From Sarcocystis neurona (Eukaryota; Apicomplexa; Conoidasida; Eucoccidiorida; Sarcocystidae), in assembly GCA_000727475.1 (NCBI GenBank), contig KL647292.1, positions 3,619,446-3,683,445 on the forward strand: DNA of 64,000 nt, in the 5' to 3' direction. Shown one piece after another: positions 43,735 through 58,500 of the stretch (position 1 is its first letter; every line of letters starts with the position of its first letter). The notes below the pieces were generated by a model that was given only the letters and a program-made list of their open reading frames with translations, was not told the origin of the DNA and did not search any database. A program made the translations under genes and the position numbers.

Positions 43735-46700
43735 AGTGTATTACTAGGAAAACGTGTATAGGGAGATATGGAAGCATAAAGTGTTTACATATATATATAT
43801 GTATAAATCCACATACGCGGTGATACATATGTCTATATATATATATATATATGTGCAAGCGACTGTATTCACCTCTGCACGTACGCCTGTTCACATCTAT
43901 ACCGATATATATATATATACATATATATATATAAATGCATACACAGGATTTCCAGCTGAGGAATCCCGTTGTTTCAGTATTGAGTGTCTGCCTGTGAGTC
44001 TTCCTTTTCTGCGCAAATGTCTCCACCTGCTTGGAGAAAGAAGCGCAGTTCACCGAGGTGACGGCTCCATATATACACCAGTATATCTACATGCTACTTT
44101 GCGTGTATGGACGATGCAGATGCGGTTGATTCATTCTTCTGCATCCATATATTGGCACTTACAAATATATACAGATGCGTGAAGCTATAAGTGAACGCGT
44201 AAGGACACACGCACGCATACACGTTGGCTCTGTACATGTTTGCATATACCCGTATACTCTTCTGTGAGAAACTGTGGAAGAGGGGGCGTTTTTCTGCTTC
44301 CAGTGGGACTCGTGGCATCGATCGGTGCCCCGTTCTTCTGTTTTCCAGGTACTGCTGCAACACCAGTGCAGCACCTATATAGTATATACATATATATATA
44401 TATATATATGGGTAGGTAGAGAGCACAAATGAGTGTATGCAACTTTGCGTGTGTATGTGTGTATGCATATATCTGTAGAGAGAGCGAAGCGCGCGACATA
44501 CGTGTGCACCGCTCGAGTCGGGGTACTTTACCTGTTTATCACTACGCGTCAGTCACCGTCTATGTAGCCCGTTCTCTGTGTGTTCTAAGATAACCCCATG
44601 TGCACGTCGCCAAAAAATTGGAACAGAAATGCCAAGGCGACGGTGCCCTGCTTTCTGCTGAGACCCCCTCGTAAGACAGCCTCCTTCAGGTGTTGTGTCT
44701 CGAAGTGGAAGGGATGACGTATATGTATTGATAAGCGCGTGTACATGGTTACATACATATATCCGTATGTGTGTGTCTGTGAGCAGATGCGTTCATCCGA
44801 ATGCGGGTGTCGATTCCCTCGCATATAGGGAGAAAAGCAGAAAGCTCGGGCACGGCGCGTTTTTGGACAGCGGTCCTCGAGTCACTGGGTCGGACAGCTG
44901 CTGTTCACTTGCGTCATATTTTGAGAGGCTGTCGAAGAAAGGCTACCGCTCGCCGCTGGCATCTGAGGTCCATCTACGTATACACACGTATGTGCAGTGA
45001 GCACGTATTCACAGAAGTGGAGCCACGTAGGTTCTTCTTTCCCTGTCTTTGTATACGGGCATACGTAGAAGAGAAATATCAACAAATCAGCAGTTAGACA
45101 CCAAGGGCGTTGCGCCTCCTTTGAGAGACCGACGCGCGCCTTCCTCACTTGTCAAGTTTTCGCAAGTGCTTCTGAAAAAGCCGGAGCTGAATAGCTGTCA
45201 TGTTGCCTCTGGCCGCCTCGACATTCTCTAACATGTTTTCCAGGAGCCCGTGACGTTCGACGTACTTCTCCTACAAGCACATTCAAGCAAAACGTTCAAC
45301 AGTGTGCAGTTCCACGGGTCAACACATACATACGAATATGTACTGTTGGCTGCCAATCTTTCCTTATTCGGCTACACGAGTGTATATAGAGAGAGGTCTT
45401 ACAAGCACATGCATATATATATATATGTAAAGTTCCGCTTGTGTACTCGGCGAAGTGTGTTTTCCTTTTCAGGGCAGCCCAACAGAAAATTTCTGTTAAA
45501 ATCAGGTTTCCTGAATTTCCACCTGCAGATTGAACCGCTCTAAGTACGCGTTTCCTTTCATAGAATTGTGTGTAGCAAGCATTCAGTTACGATGTATGTC
45601 TTTGTGCTCCGTCGTTTTCTCAGCCCCTTCAGATGTGGGGCCTGGTAACAGAGAACAAAGAGTCTTAGATGACTCTATCGGTAGCGAAGGACATCTAAGG
45701 AGTGAAGCCGAAGAGATTCGAAGGAATATTCATATTTACATTAACGTATATAAACCTATATACATTTCGATGTACGTACGCGAACGCACACATACATATA
45801 TGTATACATGTATACATATATATATGTATATCTACGTATATACATACATGTGTATACAATTGCTGAAAGAGAGGGAGTAGAACACACATTTATGCATATA
45901 AATATATATATATATATATGCAAGTATCCAATGTTTTGCACTACACGTTGCAGTACAATTCACTGGTGCTGTCCAACTCCTGCTGTCCTCTGTATGATCG
46001 ACATCAAACACAGGTCTTCACAGCTTCTTATGTTCTCGCTTGTTTCTGAGGAACAACAGATTTTAACTTCTGCTGTTCTGCCTACGCCGAACATAGTCCG
46101 CAGGCCTCGAAACTTGCTATTAATCTCGCAAGTGCGGCTGCGCCAACGTACATTTATGCGCGTGTGCACATATATATATGTCAGTGTGTACGTATGAAAG
46201 AATCACGGAGATGCAAACGGAGAGAGAGAGGAGTACGCGTTTCGATCGGTGAGGTGACGTCTTCCACGAGAACATACGGAGAGAGAGAAACCGAAAAGCT
46301 GGTGGTCTGATAGAAATGTGTGGAGCTTTGTGGCTCGGTCGAATCTCCACGGTGTATGGACACACACGTATTCTGCGCAAGTTAGTTTACGTGGGTCTAC
46401 ACACAGAGAGGTACGCACACACACGTTTGTATAGGTATACACGTAAGTTGAGAAAAGAGATAAATTTATGCTTGTCCATATACATTCATCCAGGTTGGCA
46501 AACTCGTTGTACAAATATTTATACGTCTTCAACTGCAGGTTCACATATCTCCCTATACGCGTATATATACATATATGTATTTGTCTTCACTCCCTACGTG
46601 CGTATGGGGATAGACATAAATTTGTGTGTGCACATACATATATATGGGTACTTATTTGCGTCTAGCTATTAAGGGGTTCAGTTTACATATTCGGTGAAGC

Positions 46701-49700
46701 AATAGGTTGGTAGAATTACGAGGATACATACGCATATGTATGGATAGTGTAAATATTGAAATACATGTGTGCATACAGCGGATTAGGTAAACACACGTTC
46801 AAATACATACGTGTGTATATAAGTATACCTACGGTATAGATAGATCACAGATGGGCAGATTATATACCCGCATAGGTATATATATGTGTGCATGTGTTTA
46901 CACATGTACGTAGGGATACAGAAGGATCGCAACGGGGGGACTATAGACCTATACGCATATATATATATATATATATGTCTGGATGTATACGCAGGGGTAT
47001 AGGCAGACAGCAGATGGGTAGGGTATATATCCGTATATATATGTATATGTATTCATACCTATACGTAGAGATATAGACAGATTGAAGGTGGTTTAACCAG
47101 CCACTCGAGTACAAAATTATACGTGTTCATTCGCCTGGAGGACAGAAAATTATACACACATGTAGAGCCATTGAGGTTCCTGCACTACTGTTGCCTTTTT
47201 ACTTTTTGAAGCGCAACGTTGAGAATAGTATGTGGGATCTCATGGCCCCCCATTTGAGAAAGGCAACGAGCTTCGCGCATGATGGTCCATAAGAGAGGAT
47301 TCCAGTTGACTGCGTACTTCGTTCTGCTGCTGCTGGGGCTGCCGCTTGCTGCTGCGGTTGGAGAAGACGAGGATGGAGAAGACGAGGAGGAAGCGTTCGC
47401 CAGACGCAGCACATTGAGTTTCAAGCAGCTAGCCACTGTTGCGCTGGTCTTCACCTGGCGATAGGCACGCAGACAGCGCAAGAGGTGGAGGTGCAGCAGC
47501 TCTCTCTGCCGGAGCTCTGTTCACAGTCGCTATAGAAACACTAACAGCAGGAGCAGCCATAAGAGCAGCTGCAGCACCGCAGCGTGACCTGCGTGAGACA
47601 CAGCAGCAGCAGTGGACTGTCAGCCTCAACGCTGTGACGGCAGTAGCAGCAATCGAGCGACCACAAGGGCGGCAGCAAAAATACAGGCGACACGGCCGCA
47701 GCCACTGCAGCAATTCGAGCAGCAACAACAGGAGCAACCGTCGTGACAGCACATGCACGAGAGAAAGAGGCAACAAACTACAGAGAGGAGCACCACTGTG
47801 CCCGCAGCAGACGGAGGAATCCCACGGGCAGAAGCAGCCAAGTTAGCAGCAACAGCAGTACCCCCGGGACACCCCGCGTCGAGGGGCTCGAGCAGCAGCA
47901 GTATTTGCATGCGCATCTGCACCAGCTGCAAGAGAAAAGGGACGTCATTGCAGCAACCTTAGCATGCCATACGGCGCGCCCGGGTCCCGCGACGGGCGGC
48001 AGGACCCGCAGCAGCAGCTGTCTAAGGGAAAAGGCGTAAACCCTAGCACAGGACTCACAGCAACAGAAAAGTATCCGTAATTGCGTGAACATGCAGCGAA
48101 GCACCCAAGACAAGACAGCAGGAGCAACAGACACCTCTGTTCGCCGAAACCGCAGCAGTGAGTTTCCACCGCAGCAGAGGAACGGAACTGAAAGACGAGC
48201 ACGAGGAAAAAGATAAGGGGAGAGAGAGAGAGAGAGAGCAAAAGGGAAGTCAACAGAGCGAAAGGACAAACCCAAAAGTGAAAGTGGAAGAATGAGATGC
48301 TCAAGAGTCTCTGCTAATAAAACGTGGCACCTGCAACAGTCGCTGTGGTGAAGAACAGCACCAGGAGAGTTGCTTCTGCAGCAGCAGCGGCAGCAGCTGA
48401 GAAGGTGGAAAGTGACAACAGTCGCAGCCATAAAGTGACTCAGCGACAACGCTTTGCAAGGTTCCCGCTACTTCACGGAAAGCAAAGATGCGGGATCCTC
48501 CCCTTCCTCCTCCCGGTGGTGCACGGTTTCCGCCGTTAATCCGGCTGTTGTTGCATACTGTTCTCTTGGTTTTCCCGCGGGTCCTGCTGCTCATCCCGGC
48601 ACCGCTTCTGTCTCGGAGTCTCCATTCCTTGAGCATCTTCAACTCCTCCTCCCACTGTGGCTGCACCTGCCCACCTCTCCCACCACCGTTCCTGGTGATG
48701 CTGCTGCTGCTGTTGCTACGGCCACGGTTCACGATGCTGCTGAGGGTGTCTGCTCTACGCCTGCAGCTTTGGCGACGCTTTTTGCTGCTTCCCTCTGTAG
48801 AGCAGCTCTCTTTGCCTCTGGCGTGGGTGGTCGATGGCCCCTTTTGTGGGTGGCGCTATTATTTGTGTCGCTGCTTCCCAGACTTACTCTCCAGTTGTTG
48901 AAAGTGTTCTTCTCGTAGGAGGTGAGTTCCCTTGCCAGCTCAAGGTAATTTGTAAAAACAGCCTCTGCCTCGTCTAATTCGAAAAGCGAGCGCATCGTCT
49001 TGAACTGCAACACCGAGCGCTTCAGCTGCTGCAGCAGTCCTCGTGCCCACAACACAGCGCCAGCAACGGGAGGAAAACTTTTCGCTAGTGGAGGATTCTC
49101 TCGCCGTTCTTCAAAGCACGTACGCGTCGCGTTGATTTCTCGGTCTGCAGGACGGAAGCAGAAAGCAGCGAGCGACAGAGGCGGCTAATCGTCAACCGCA
49201 GCACAGAGACATCAAAGGCTAGCATCCGTCCCAACAGGGCGGCTCCACAGCAGCAGCAGCAGCACAGCAACCACAGCAGAAGCAGTCATCCCAAGGCAGC
49301 TTCAGCAGCAGCGTACAACGAGAAACGCAACAACCGCAGCACCGCGTCCCGGCCTTAGGAGCCTCGCAGCACAGCAACAGCGGCACAGTAGCAGAAGGAA
49401 AGTGCGGAGACAACAAAGACGCTGTTGAGCAGCAGTCTCTGGCACGAATAACGCAGGATCCGGCTCCCAACAGCAACAGCATCCGCAGTACAAACTGGCG
49501 ATGGCATCGGAAAGACCTAGGGAAAAAAGTGCGCCGGTTGGGCGAGTAGGAGACGAAAGGGTCGGCGACAGAAATGAAGACTTCAGCGGAGGCAGGAGCG
49601 CCGGGAGGACAGAGCCACCTCAAGAGAAGAGCAGCGGCACCAACAAAAACAGCTGCTACGTCCACGTCGGCAGAATGATTTAGAGAGAGACAGCTTCAGC

Positions 49701-52700
49701 AGCAGCGCTTCCACCGCTCAGGGTGTGCAAGTCAACAGGAAGAGGGAAACGGTGTGCGGTTCTTATCGAGTGTAGCAGCAGCAAAAGTGTGGCAAAGAAG
49801 AGAGGAAATTGCAGGGGCTGTAAAATCTATGCTGGCAAAATGGGGAAGGTGTGCATCTCTATCGTCCGCTATTCCCCTTGATACAGCAGCCTTCCGGTCA
49901 CGTTCGCCTCCTGGTGCTGTGCGACGCTATGCGAAACAAAGGAGACGCTTCACGAGTCGTTTCTTCTCGGGTAGTAGCCACCTGCTGTTAGAACGACAGA
50001 ACCCGGTTTCTGTCATGTTCTTCACGTGCTGCTGCTGCAGGTGGGGTGTTAAGACAGGATTGCCGGCCCTTGTTGCGCGCCGCTGCTGCCGGAAATCGTG
50101 GGTCTCCCCGAGACCTAGGTGTGAGGTGTTTACATACCGAATTGTCGCAGAATCTCCACAAACTTTTCCCGCAGTTTCGCGTTGATGCAAGGGCGACTTT
50201 GTATGGTATTGAAGTTCTTCAGCATCGTGAAGGCAGCTACAGCAGAATGCAGCTTTTTGAAACGTGTGTCCAACAGCAGTAGTGCCTTCTCTTCGACGGC
50301 TACAATTCTCTCGCGGAACGTCTTCGTCAAAGAAACCCACGTGTCTGCGCTGCTTTCTTCAAACCCGTCCTCCCCCAGGGCGTCAAAGATGGAGGTAAGA
50401 CTCTGCAGTGCAAAGTCGCCGTGGAGCAGCAGGCGGACACACAGCAGCAGGCAAGCGTGCAGCAGAAGAGACGCGGCACGCAAACGGCAAGAAACCAGAA
50501 GCAGCAGATTATGGGTTAAACGCAGCAGAGTGGTGAGAGCAGCAGCACAGCGACTTACATAACTGCGCGCAATGGAACCGCGGCTGGAGGCGCTGTCAGT
50601 CACCAGGGGAGTGACGGAGAGAAGAATAACACCACATGCAACACAGGAACGGAGTCGAGGAAGGAGAATCTAAGCTTCAGCATGGAACGCGTCAGAAGAT
50701 TGACTCGCAGCAGCTCAGAAGTATCAGGCGAACGACAGCAAATGAAGAGACACCAGGGGCGGCACCGAGGGCGTTGATGGCAGAGTCACGGCGATTATGA
50801 GCAGCAGTCACGAAAGGAGCACCAGGCACTGCCACAGCAGAGATAGCAGCTGCGGGAGGGACGGCAGCTGCGACAACATAGACAATGAAAGTTCCTGCAA
50901 CAGAGGAAGCAGCAGCGTCAGCGCAAGAGCCGGCAAAATGCAGCAGCACGAGAAGACCCAGCAGTAATCATCAACATGCAAAACAGCGTCACCAGCAAGA
51001 GGAGGTGAAACTGGCGCGAGCGAGTGGCACCGCCGGCAATGGCAATAGCAACAGGCGCGGCAAGGAAGCAGCACGACAAGGAGCAGCAGTGGCAGTCGTA
51101 ACACCAGCAACGACAACCTGGCGACAGCGGGAGATCCAGCAGCAGCAGGCCTAGCAGCCTGAGCGGAGGAAGCGACGGGGGACTCAACAGCAGCACCCGC
51201 ACCTCAGCAGCAGGGAGGAGCACAGCGGAAGCTCGACGAGAGACGGCCGCAGCACCTTTTTTTCAGAGCAGCACGAGCTGACGCTGCAGAGGCTGCAGAG
51301 GTTTACCTGGACGTCGGCGGCGAGGGCATCTATACCTTTGGGGTAGCGGATGGCAGCCTTTAATTCTGGCCCGAGCAAATGCTGGAACTGTCTGATCACT
51401 TCCGCGGCTTCCATCAAATACATGCACACGTGAGACATGTAGGTGGTTCTGCGGAACAGCTTTCTTCTGTCAAATTCCCATCTACAGCAAACAGAAGAGC
51501 ACAGAAGAAGGGAAAGAGGAGGAGGAGACGCAGGAAACGTATCACTCACAAGAGGACGCGGGAAAAGCAAAGGAAAGAAGACGCTTCTGAATATCCTGTC
51601 ACCCCTGCAGATATTCTCTCAAAACACCTACGTGGCTAACTGGGCGCTGAACCTTCAGCATAGAAATTAAAACATCTTTCTCCCGGCCGGCCCACCAGGT
51701 AGTGGAAGGGAACGATAATGAAGTGCAGAAAGTACCTATATATATAGACAGGTAGATACACACAGACGCAAAAATGAATGTACTCATGCAGAAGGTATAC
51801 GTATATGTACATATGTGTGTGGAGAGAGTGAGACGGGTGTCGGCACGCACACATAAATATAGGTGCGGAAAGGAATGCACGCGTCGAGATGCATTGCGAG
51901 CTTTACGTGTATGGGGTATCTGTGCCGGCTTTACGTTTATGCACGCATGAGGTAGCGCGGGAAGCCAAGCTGGTGGTAGATGAGAAGAAGCCCTGAGGCC
52001 TGCTTTTTGTCGTAATAGCGGAGGTCTTCGTTCTTCCCTACACTCCACAAGAATCTGTAACCCCTGCCGCTGCAACTGCGGCAAACTCTCAGCCTCCGCG
52101 TCCTACCCATGTTGTTTCCCCTTCTATATGCAGATCCAGTCCCAGCTGGGGCCTTCCGCCTTTTCTTCTCCTTCTCTGCCTTACTAAAGAGGTTTCAATA
52201 GCTCTGACTCGAACACTAGTTTCCCCCCGCTCACTCGCTTCTCTGGGTTAGACAAAACCCTTCCTGTTGTGTTATTCATCTGGCCGTTCACCTCGAGGAC
52301 CCTTCCGGCTGTTCTCTTGCGTTCCCCCCTCTCCTTCAAATAAACGCTTCTTTACTGGTTCACAAAGTGTGGAAGTGCCTATTTGACTCGTCCTTTCTGT
52401 CGGTGTTCCCTCTAGATATAACGAAAAGTTTTTGTTCTTCCTTCCTTGCCTGTTTCTCTTCCCCACCCTAATGCTCCCTTCTACGCTCTTTTTTCTCTCC
52501 CAAGACAGCTGTCCATCTGCCTTCTTGGACTGTTCTCTCCTGCATCGCTGCGTCCTACGCATCCCTCCGTTATGAAAGTCGTGGACGAGATCTCGACTCT
52601 CTGTCAGAAGACGTCTTGCTGTCTTCCTGCTTCCTCGCTCCGTTCACAGTCCGCGGAACTGCCTCCTTTCTACCCACAAATCGCCTCTTTTATCAAACGT

Positions 52701-55535
52701 GTTAACAGCTGCTTTGTAGGTCACATGTATCTCCATCCTTTCCTTTACTACCGCAACGTCCTTTCCTCCCGTTCTGCTTGCAATATCGTCCATTTTCTTC
52801 CTCTTGTGTGGAGACGTTTTTCACTCCTGTGGAGCGCCCGCTAAGAACTACTGCGTAACGATGGAGCCTTTTTTCCACGTGTGTAGATAGAAGTCTTTTC
52901 TCCGAAAGGTGTCCTCCTATCGCGTCTGCCTTCTTCGTTTCACTCTTTGTCTTCTCCTTGTCGTCTTCTCTCCTCTCACCTTCTGTCAAATTCGGACTCC
53001 TCTATTTTTCTCCGCACGTCCATGTAGGTCTCTTGCCACCTATCCAGACACGTCTTTGATTCCTTCACCAACGTCGCAGCAGCAACAACGTCGCCGTGTA
53101 ATATTCGACTGGGTTTGACTGCCTCATGCACTCGATCTGCTATCTGCAGGGAAAGGAGGACCAGAGAAAAAGGAAGCAATGCTTCACCGCCGGCAACAGC
53201 AGTTTCACTAACCGCATACCCGTGGCGACGGCAGCAGGCGTCACTGCTTTCCAGCGTGCAGGCAACGATGACAAATGGACGCTACCAGAAAGCAGGCCAC
53301 CTGCACGGCCAGCAACAGAAGAAGCAGCAGCAACCGCGTTTGAAATAGCAGCCGGACAGACAGGGTGGACGACAGCAGCTAATGTTCCCACTCGTTTGTG
53401 CTCGACCGAAGGCAGTAGAGGCTCATTTCCCATTCCTGTTATGTGCAGGCATTGCTACGCATACACTGGCAGCAGCAACAAGAGCAGCACAAGTACAGAA
53501 CAACAACTGCATCGGCTACGGTGCCAACTTCAGAAAAAGCAACTGCCGCATTTGAAATGGCTGCACCAGCAAATGCAGCAGCAAAGCAGCGACAGATAGC
53601 AGCCGGACAGCCGCAGCAGTAGTACCTTCCTCAACAGCAGCAGGAGGACTTGCGGAACAGCACAACGGTCGACTCTGCCAATACTGCTGCTGCTACTCAA
53701 GACGCAATATCGGCAGCGGCAGCAGCACTACGGCGGACGGACGTTCACCTATGCACTCACTGTGGCGCCCAACGCAGCTGCGGCAGCGGGCTATGACCAG
53801 GGACCCGCCGCTTTGTTCGACCCTCGAGATCAACATGGAGGGCCCTGCAGCACGTAGTGGCCCCATCCGTTTTTCCGACGATAAGGGCAGGAACAGCAAG
53901 GAAGTACAGAAATCCCAGCCGTTTCTACATCGCATTAGTATGCGCATTTGTGTAGACTTGTGTATATATATATATACGTATGTACGGACACATGTGCAGT
54001 AACATACGCCTAGTTATCCACGCATGTGTATACACCTATATATTTGTATACACGGATGCGTATCCCCTTCTTCTGGCATCATGTTGTGTTTATCAAACTT
54101 CCAACGCTCCCCTTGACTAGGGGTAAATGTGCAGGCGTTTGGATAGACGGCGACACAAAAGGAGCTGTAGGCAGAAGGAGGAAAAGCAGCGCAATAGCTA
54201 TGCGAATAGTAGAGAGAGAGGTGCAGAGAAAAGTCCGCCTTGCAGTGAGAAGCAAACAAAAAGACAGCACACGCAGAAACACGGGCCCGCAGCGTATATA
54301 TCTCGTCTCTTCACGAATGTGACAGAAACGTGCATGCCAGAAGATTTTTGCGCAGCCCCACGTCGACACTGATCTGTCCTCACAGGTACACACGTACGCA
54401 GAGAGGAGAGGGAGAGAGAAGGAAGCCGTCTACTTGCGCCCAACTGCGAGACGGCAGCAGGCACGAACCTGTTCAGCGATTCGAAGAAGAAGTGGTTGAA
54501 GCTTTTCGTCAGAATTGTAGTGGCGGGAAGTAATCCACATCATCCGTACAGAGTGCAGCAGCGGGGCGATCGTCTCAGCGACAACTTTAAGGGAGGCTGT
54601 CGCCAGTTTTTTGAAGTGTCTGAACACGGCGCAACAGAACGTTCACCCGTTCTCGCGGGTGCACACGTTGGCCTGCGCTCGCGAACGTACCGCTACACTA
54701 ACGGGCTAGGAGGCGAGGAAAAGGCTATGCGACGAAGCTCTGTCTGTCAGTACAGAGACATCCTTGCGAGGCGCACACGCAGCAGGCTGTAGTAGGACGT
54801 CTTGGTCAGGGAGGTGAGGTCTCGTGTGTACGTCTATGGCACACGTGTGCTTTTCGGCAGATTACGTGTGTCTCTGGGAAAAAAATATTTTAACCAGATA
54901 TACTAAACAGAAGCCCACACGCAAGTACCCACACCCCCGTGCCCATATACATACACCGGTGTTAGTCTTAGTCCTCTTTGGTTGCATGCAGAAGATCTCG
55001 ACCAAGACACAGAGGAGCGCTGAACAAGACAAGCAGACGGATGGAAGGCCGCTGCCAGCCTCCACACTCTAACACATTTGGCATGTGCCTCTGTCAAAAA
55101 GAAAGAAGAGACTTCCACAGCATCAATCACATATATCCTACCTACGAACGAGATACACATACGTTTATGTATGTGGGGTGTCCGGATACGCCGAGAGGCC
55201 CTCTACAGAGAAGACAAAGAAAGAGATACTTTTCTAGGTCTAGACATTTAGGTGCCCATTATCGCGTGTCCAGAGGAAAATGCAGATAAAGTGAAGAATC
55301 GGCTTTAAATTTGCACAGGAAAGACTCTAGCCTGTGTAGTCTCGACCCCATGCTCGTGTTCTTCAAATTAAAAAACAACTCACAAAAACGGGAGCGCACT
55401 ACTGGCGTGGAGGGAAACGCATGCATTCCCACCATCCGCTTGATAAAAGTGACGTATTCATATCCACATACACGCTCCAGGAGTACGCGTTGATAGACAG
55501 CTTCGCATACGCATGCGATATGCATATACACATAT

Positions 55536-55566
<31 letters not shown>

Positions 55567-58500
55567 CATACATATACATATACATATACATACATATATA
55601 TATATATATATGTATGAATGTGTATATAAGGATGTAAGGGGTGATGTACATATATGTAGGCTCATTTTATTTGAGACGAGAAAGGAGATAGAGACACACG
55701 TGCATGCAGCAATGTACGGAAGTGAGACTCAGACATGCTCTGACAGAGGTAAAGAGAGAGAGTGAGAGAAAGAAGAAAAAACAGGAAGAATTACCTCTCG
55801 AGTGTTGCGAGGAACCTTTCTGTGTCTTTGGCCTCAACGTAGAGCTTTTGCAAAACTGCGAACTTTTCGTAGAAGCGGGACAGAGTCGAAGAAGTGGCGG
55901 CGGCTTTGCCGAGCCAAGTCAGCACGCGTTGTATGCGCTGCAGCGTGAGCTGCTCGTACAGGGACGCCACAGCCGACTTCCTGCGGCGGGAGCACAGCAG
56001 CCGGAGCGGCAGCAGCAGCGGCAAGTACGGCACAAAAGAAGGAGACGGCAGGCTCTTTACAGCCAACCCGTTAGTCGCACACATCTATACAGCCCCAAGG
56101 AGGAAGCACATCTCCCCGTATTCTTCCTTCTATTCCATGTTTCTCCATATATAGACACAGGGACCTGCGCAGAGAACTAATCCTACAAATATCTGTACAG
56201 ACAGAGGGTTCTATGAATCTCCGTGCAGGTGCAGCGAAACACCCTCTAGTCCTTAGCCAAACCGTGGCTAGTGACAAGCTTGGTGCGCACCTGCGTGAAC
56301 ATAGCCTCCTGGGGCAGTCAGCGGGAGGCGAGGCATTTGTGTGGAATAACACACACGTATTAAAATACGTGTACATACGTATTTGATTGTTGGAGGACAG
56401 CGGCAGGACGTACCGTTCCCTCCAGAAATTCAGTTCTGCGAGTGGGTACTTTCCTTCCGCTGTTCTTCGCTGTTCTGCTTCCAGGACGCGCTCGACGATC
56501 TGCACAGGTGCAGAGGAGAAGAAATACAAAGACAGAAGTTAGTATGATCTCCTGATTCCATGGCTGCAATGTAGACATCAACAACTGCAGAGATGGGAGG
56601 TAAACAGTGGTACATCAGAGAGAGAGAGAACACGTGTGTATGTACGAACGTGTCAAATTTCCAGTTCTCTTTTGACCGCAGTCCAGACTAAGGAGTAAGC
56701 AAATGTTCCCTGTGTCTCATAACAAATTGTTGCACGAACGAATGCCGGTTGCAACGGCTCTCCTTTAGCGGTTGCTGCTGAGCGGCCACCAGTGTCCCTT
56801 TACTCCCTCCGTGCAGAGCACAAAACTGTGAAAGTAGGCCTATATATATACGCATATACATGTATACTAACATCTAAACTTGCTCATTTATGTGTATCTT
56901 ATTCTACATGGACATACATATATGAGTAGGTGCTGTTTTCTCGCATGTGTAAGTGGCTCGAGCCGGCGGGCTGTCTCTGGTAAAGGCGTCGTCGCCCAGA
57001 GTCCACGACTCGCTCCTCTCAAGTAACCGGAGTAGATATATTCGGATACCTCTCTACAGGGGCAGGGAGAGAAAGAGAGAGGAAGGTAGAAAGTTCCTCT
57101 GCAGCAAGAACTCCGTTGCGTACATTGATCTGGTATGTCTACACTTGTATCTGATGACACCTTCACGTTGGCGTGTCAGATCTGGACTGAGACAATGCCG
57201 TTTTGTCTCTCGGGACTCCCCAACGACCGTTCGTTTCGTTGCATGCAGACTCTAGGACTTTTCTAGTGTTTTTTCTTCATCTTTGTGTAGCAGATATCTG
57301 TGACAATGTGCGATTACGTACGGGTGTTTATGTAGACACGTACACATCGTAGAATACGTAGAAAAACTGAAAGGGATCCAGCTATGTAACTATGGGGTAG
57401 TTTTGTGCCCGCGCCCAGTCATGCGGTCCCTCTTTCACTCTTCCGTCTCTTCGCACGCTGGGGAAAATCCTTCTTCTACTGTATGGCAGTGTCACCAAGA
57501 ATATGTAGGGCTTCTTTGCTGCAAATGTGAATGTGTATCTAATTTTTGGATGCGGGCACCAGCAGTCAGAGGCGGCAACTGCGAAACCGTCCACCGCAAG
57601 TGTTCGCCCATGCAAAAATTCTGCGTATAGGTGTAATACATATGTATAGATTTGTTTGTTAACCCCCTACGCGCGTGTGCGGGATAGGCGGGGAGAGCGT
57701 GAGCTCATGCAGGTTTCCGTTCGTGTGGGCGTTCGCAGCGTATTCTCTCTCTGCAGCGCAGACGACATCCGCGGGAGCCGCTTGCCTTATCACAGCTCTA
57801 CACGTGCAGGCGCACATACACAGCAGCCCCGTTGAGAAGTGAATAACGGGGGCCTTTGCGAGTTCTACCCTCTCCTCATGCTTTTGCTTATCTCTCACTT
57901 TTGGCAGCACCGGTCCTGGACAGGCGTGTGGACACATTGAGGCGCTGTTGCACGGCAGTCTCTGGCGAGGTTCCCCCATCCAAACGACGAAGAAGCATCA
58001 GGTGTGGGGTATGGCCGATGTGGCAAACCGAGAAATAAAAGTGGACTACAGCGTCTACACCTGATCGAGACTAGCCGTAGGGAAGGAAAGTTCCTCTCTC
58101 ACGTGTTCTTCACATCCCCAGGAGAGAGCTCAGCACACGACAGGGCTGGCTTCACAAAAAAAAGTGTGTACAATCATGTGCGTATACGAGAACTTCGCCC
58201 GAGTATGCAAACGTGGGCGAACCCACGCGCCGCAGTCGACAGATGTATAAACGTCGACGCGCAAGTGTGGGTCAAGCCCTTTCTGTATAGAGGGATGAGA
58301 ATTCACATGAGAGCTGTGCACAGACGTGTGTAGGTGTAAGGGCAAGCAGATTGCCCAGAATTTCCCTAGCACAACGTTAGAGTGTCACGTTCCACAGCAG
58401 TCTTCGATCAGCTGCTTCCGCGGTGCGAGGCTTCCCTATCTACTGATAGTACTGTGTATCTACACGTATACACCTATGTATACGTACGTGCTTGCATCAA

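Larger units (their letters stand above)
42656..45148 (-). other. Intron v11-v12
   Basis: 2.5 kb. Contains the gap 42973-43335, a dense TA region to about 43960 and a TA run at about 44391-44410. An open minus-strand frame near 44585-44710 is not needed between v11 and v12. Confidence 0.87.

Noticed and set aside
44585..44710. Minus-strand open frame in the v11-v12 intron
   Set aside because: Not required for the v11/v12 join, no dynein similarity and no good acceptor.
46470..46550. Minus-strand stretch [14 protein letters not shown] after a ctgcag
   Set aside because: v10 joins v11 directly (LQK to EKYVERH) with the correct phase and family spacing.
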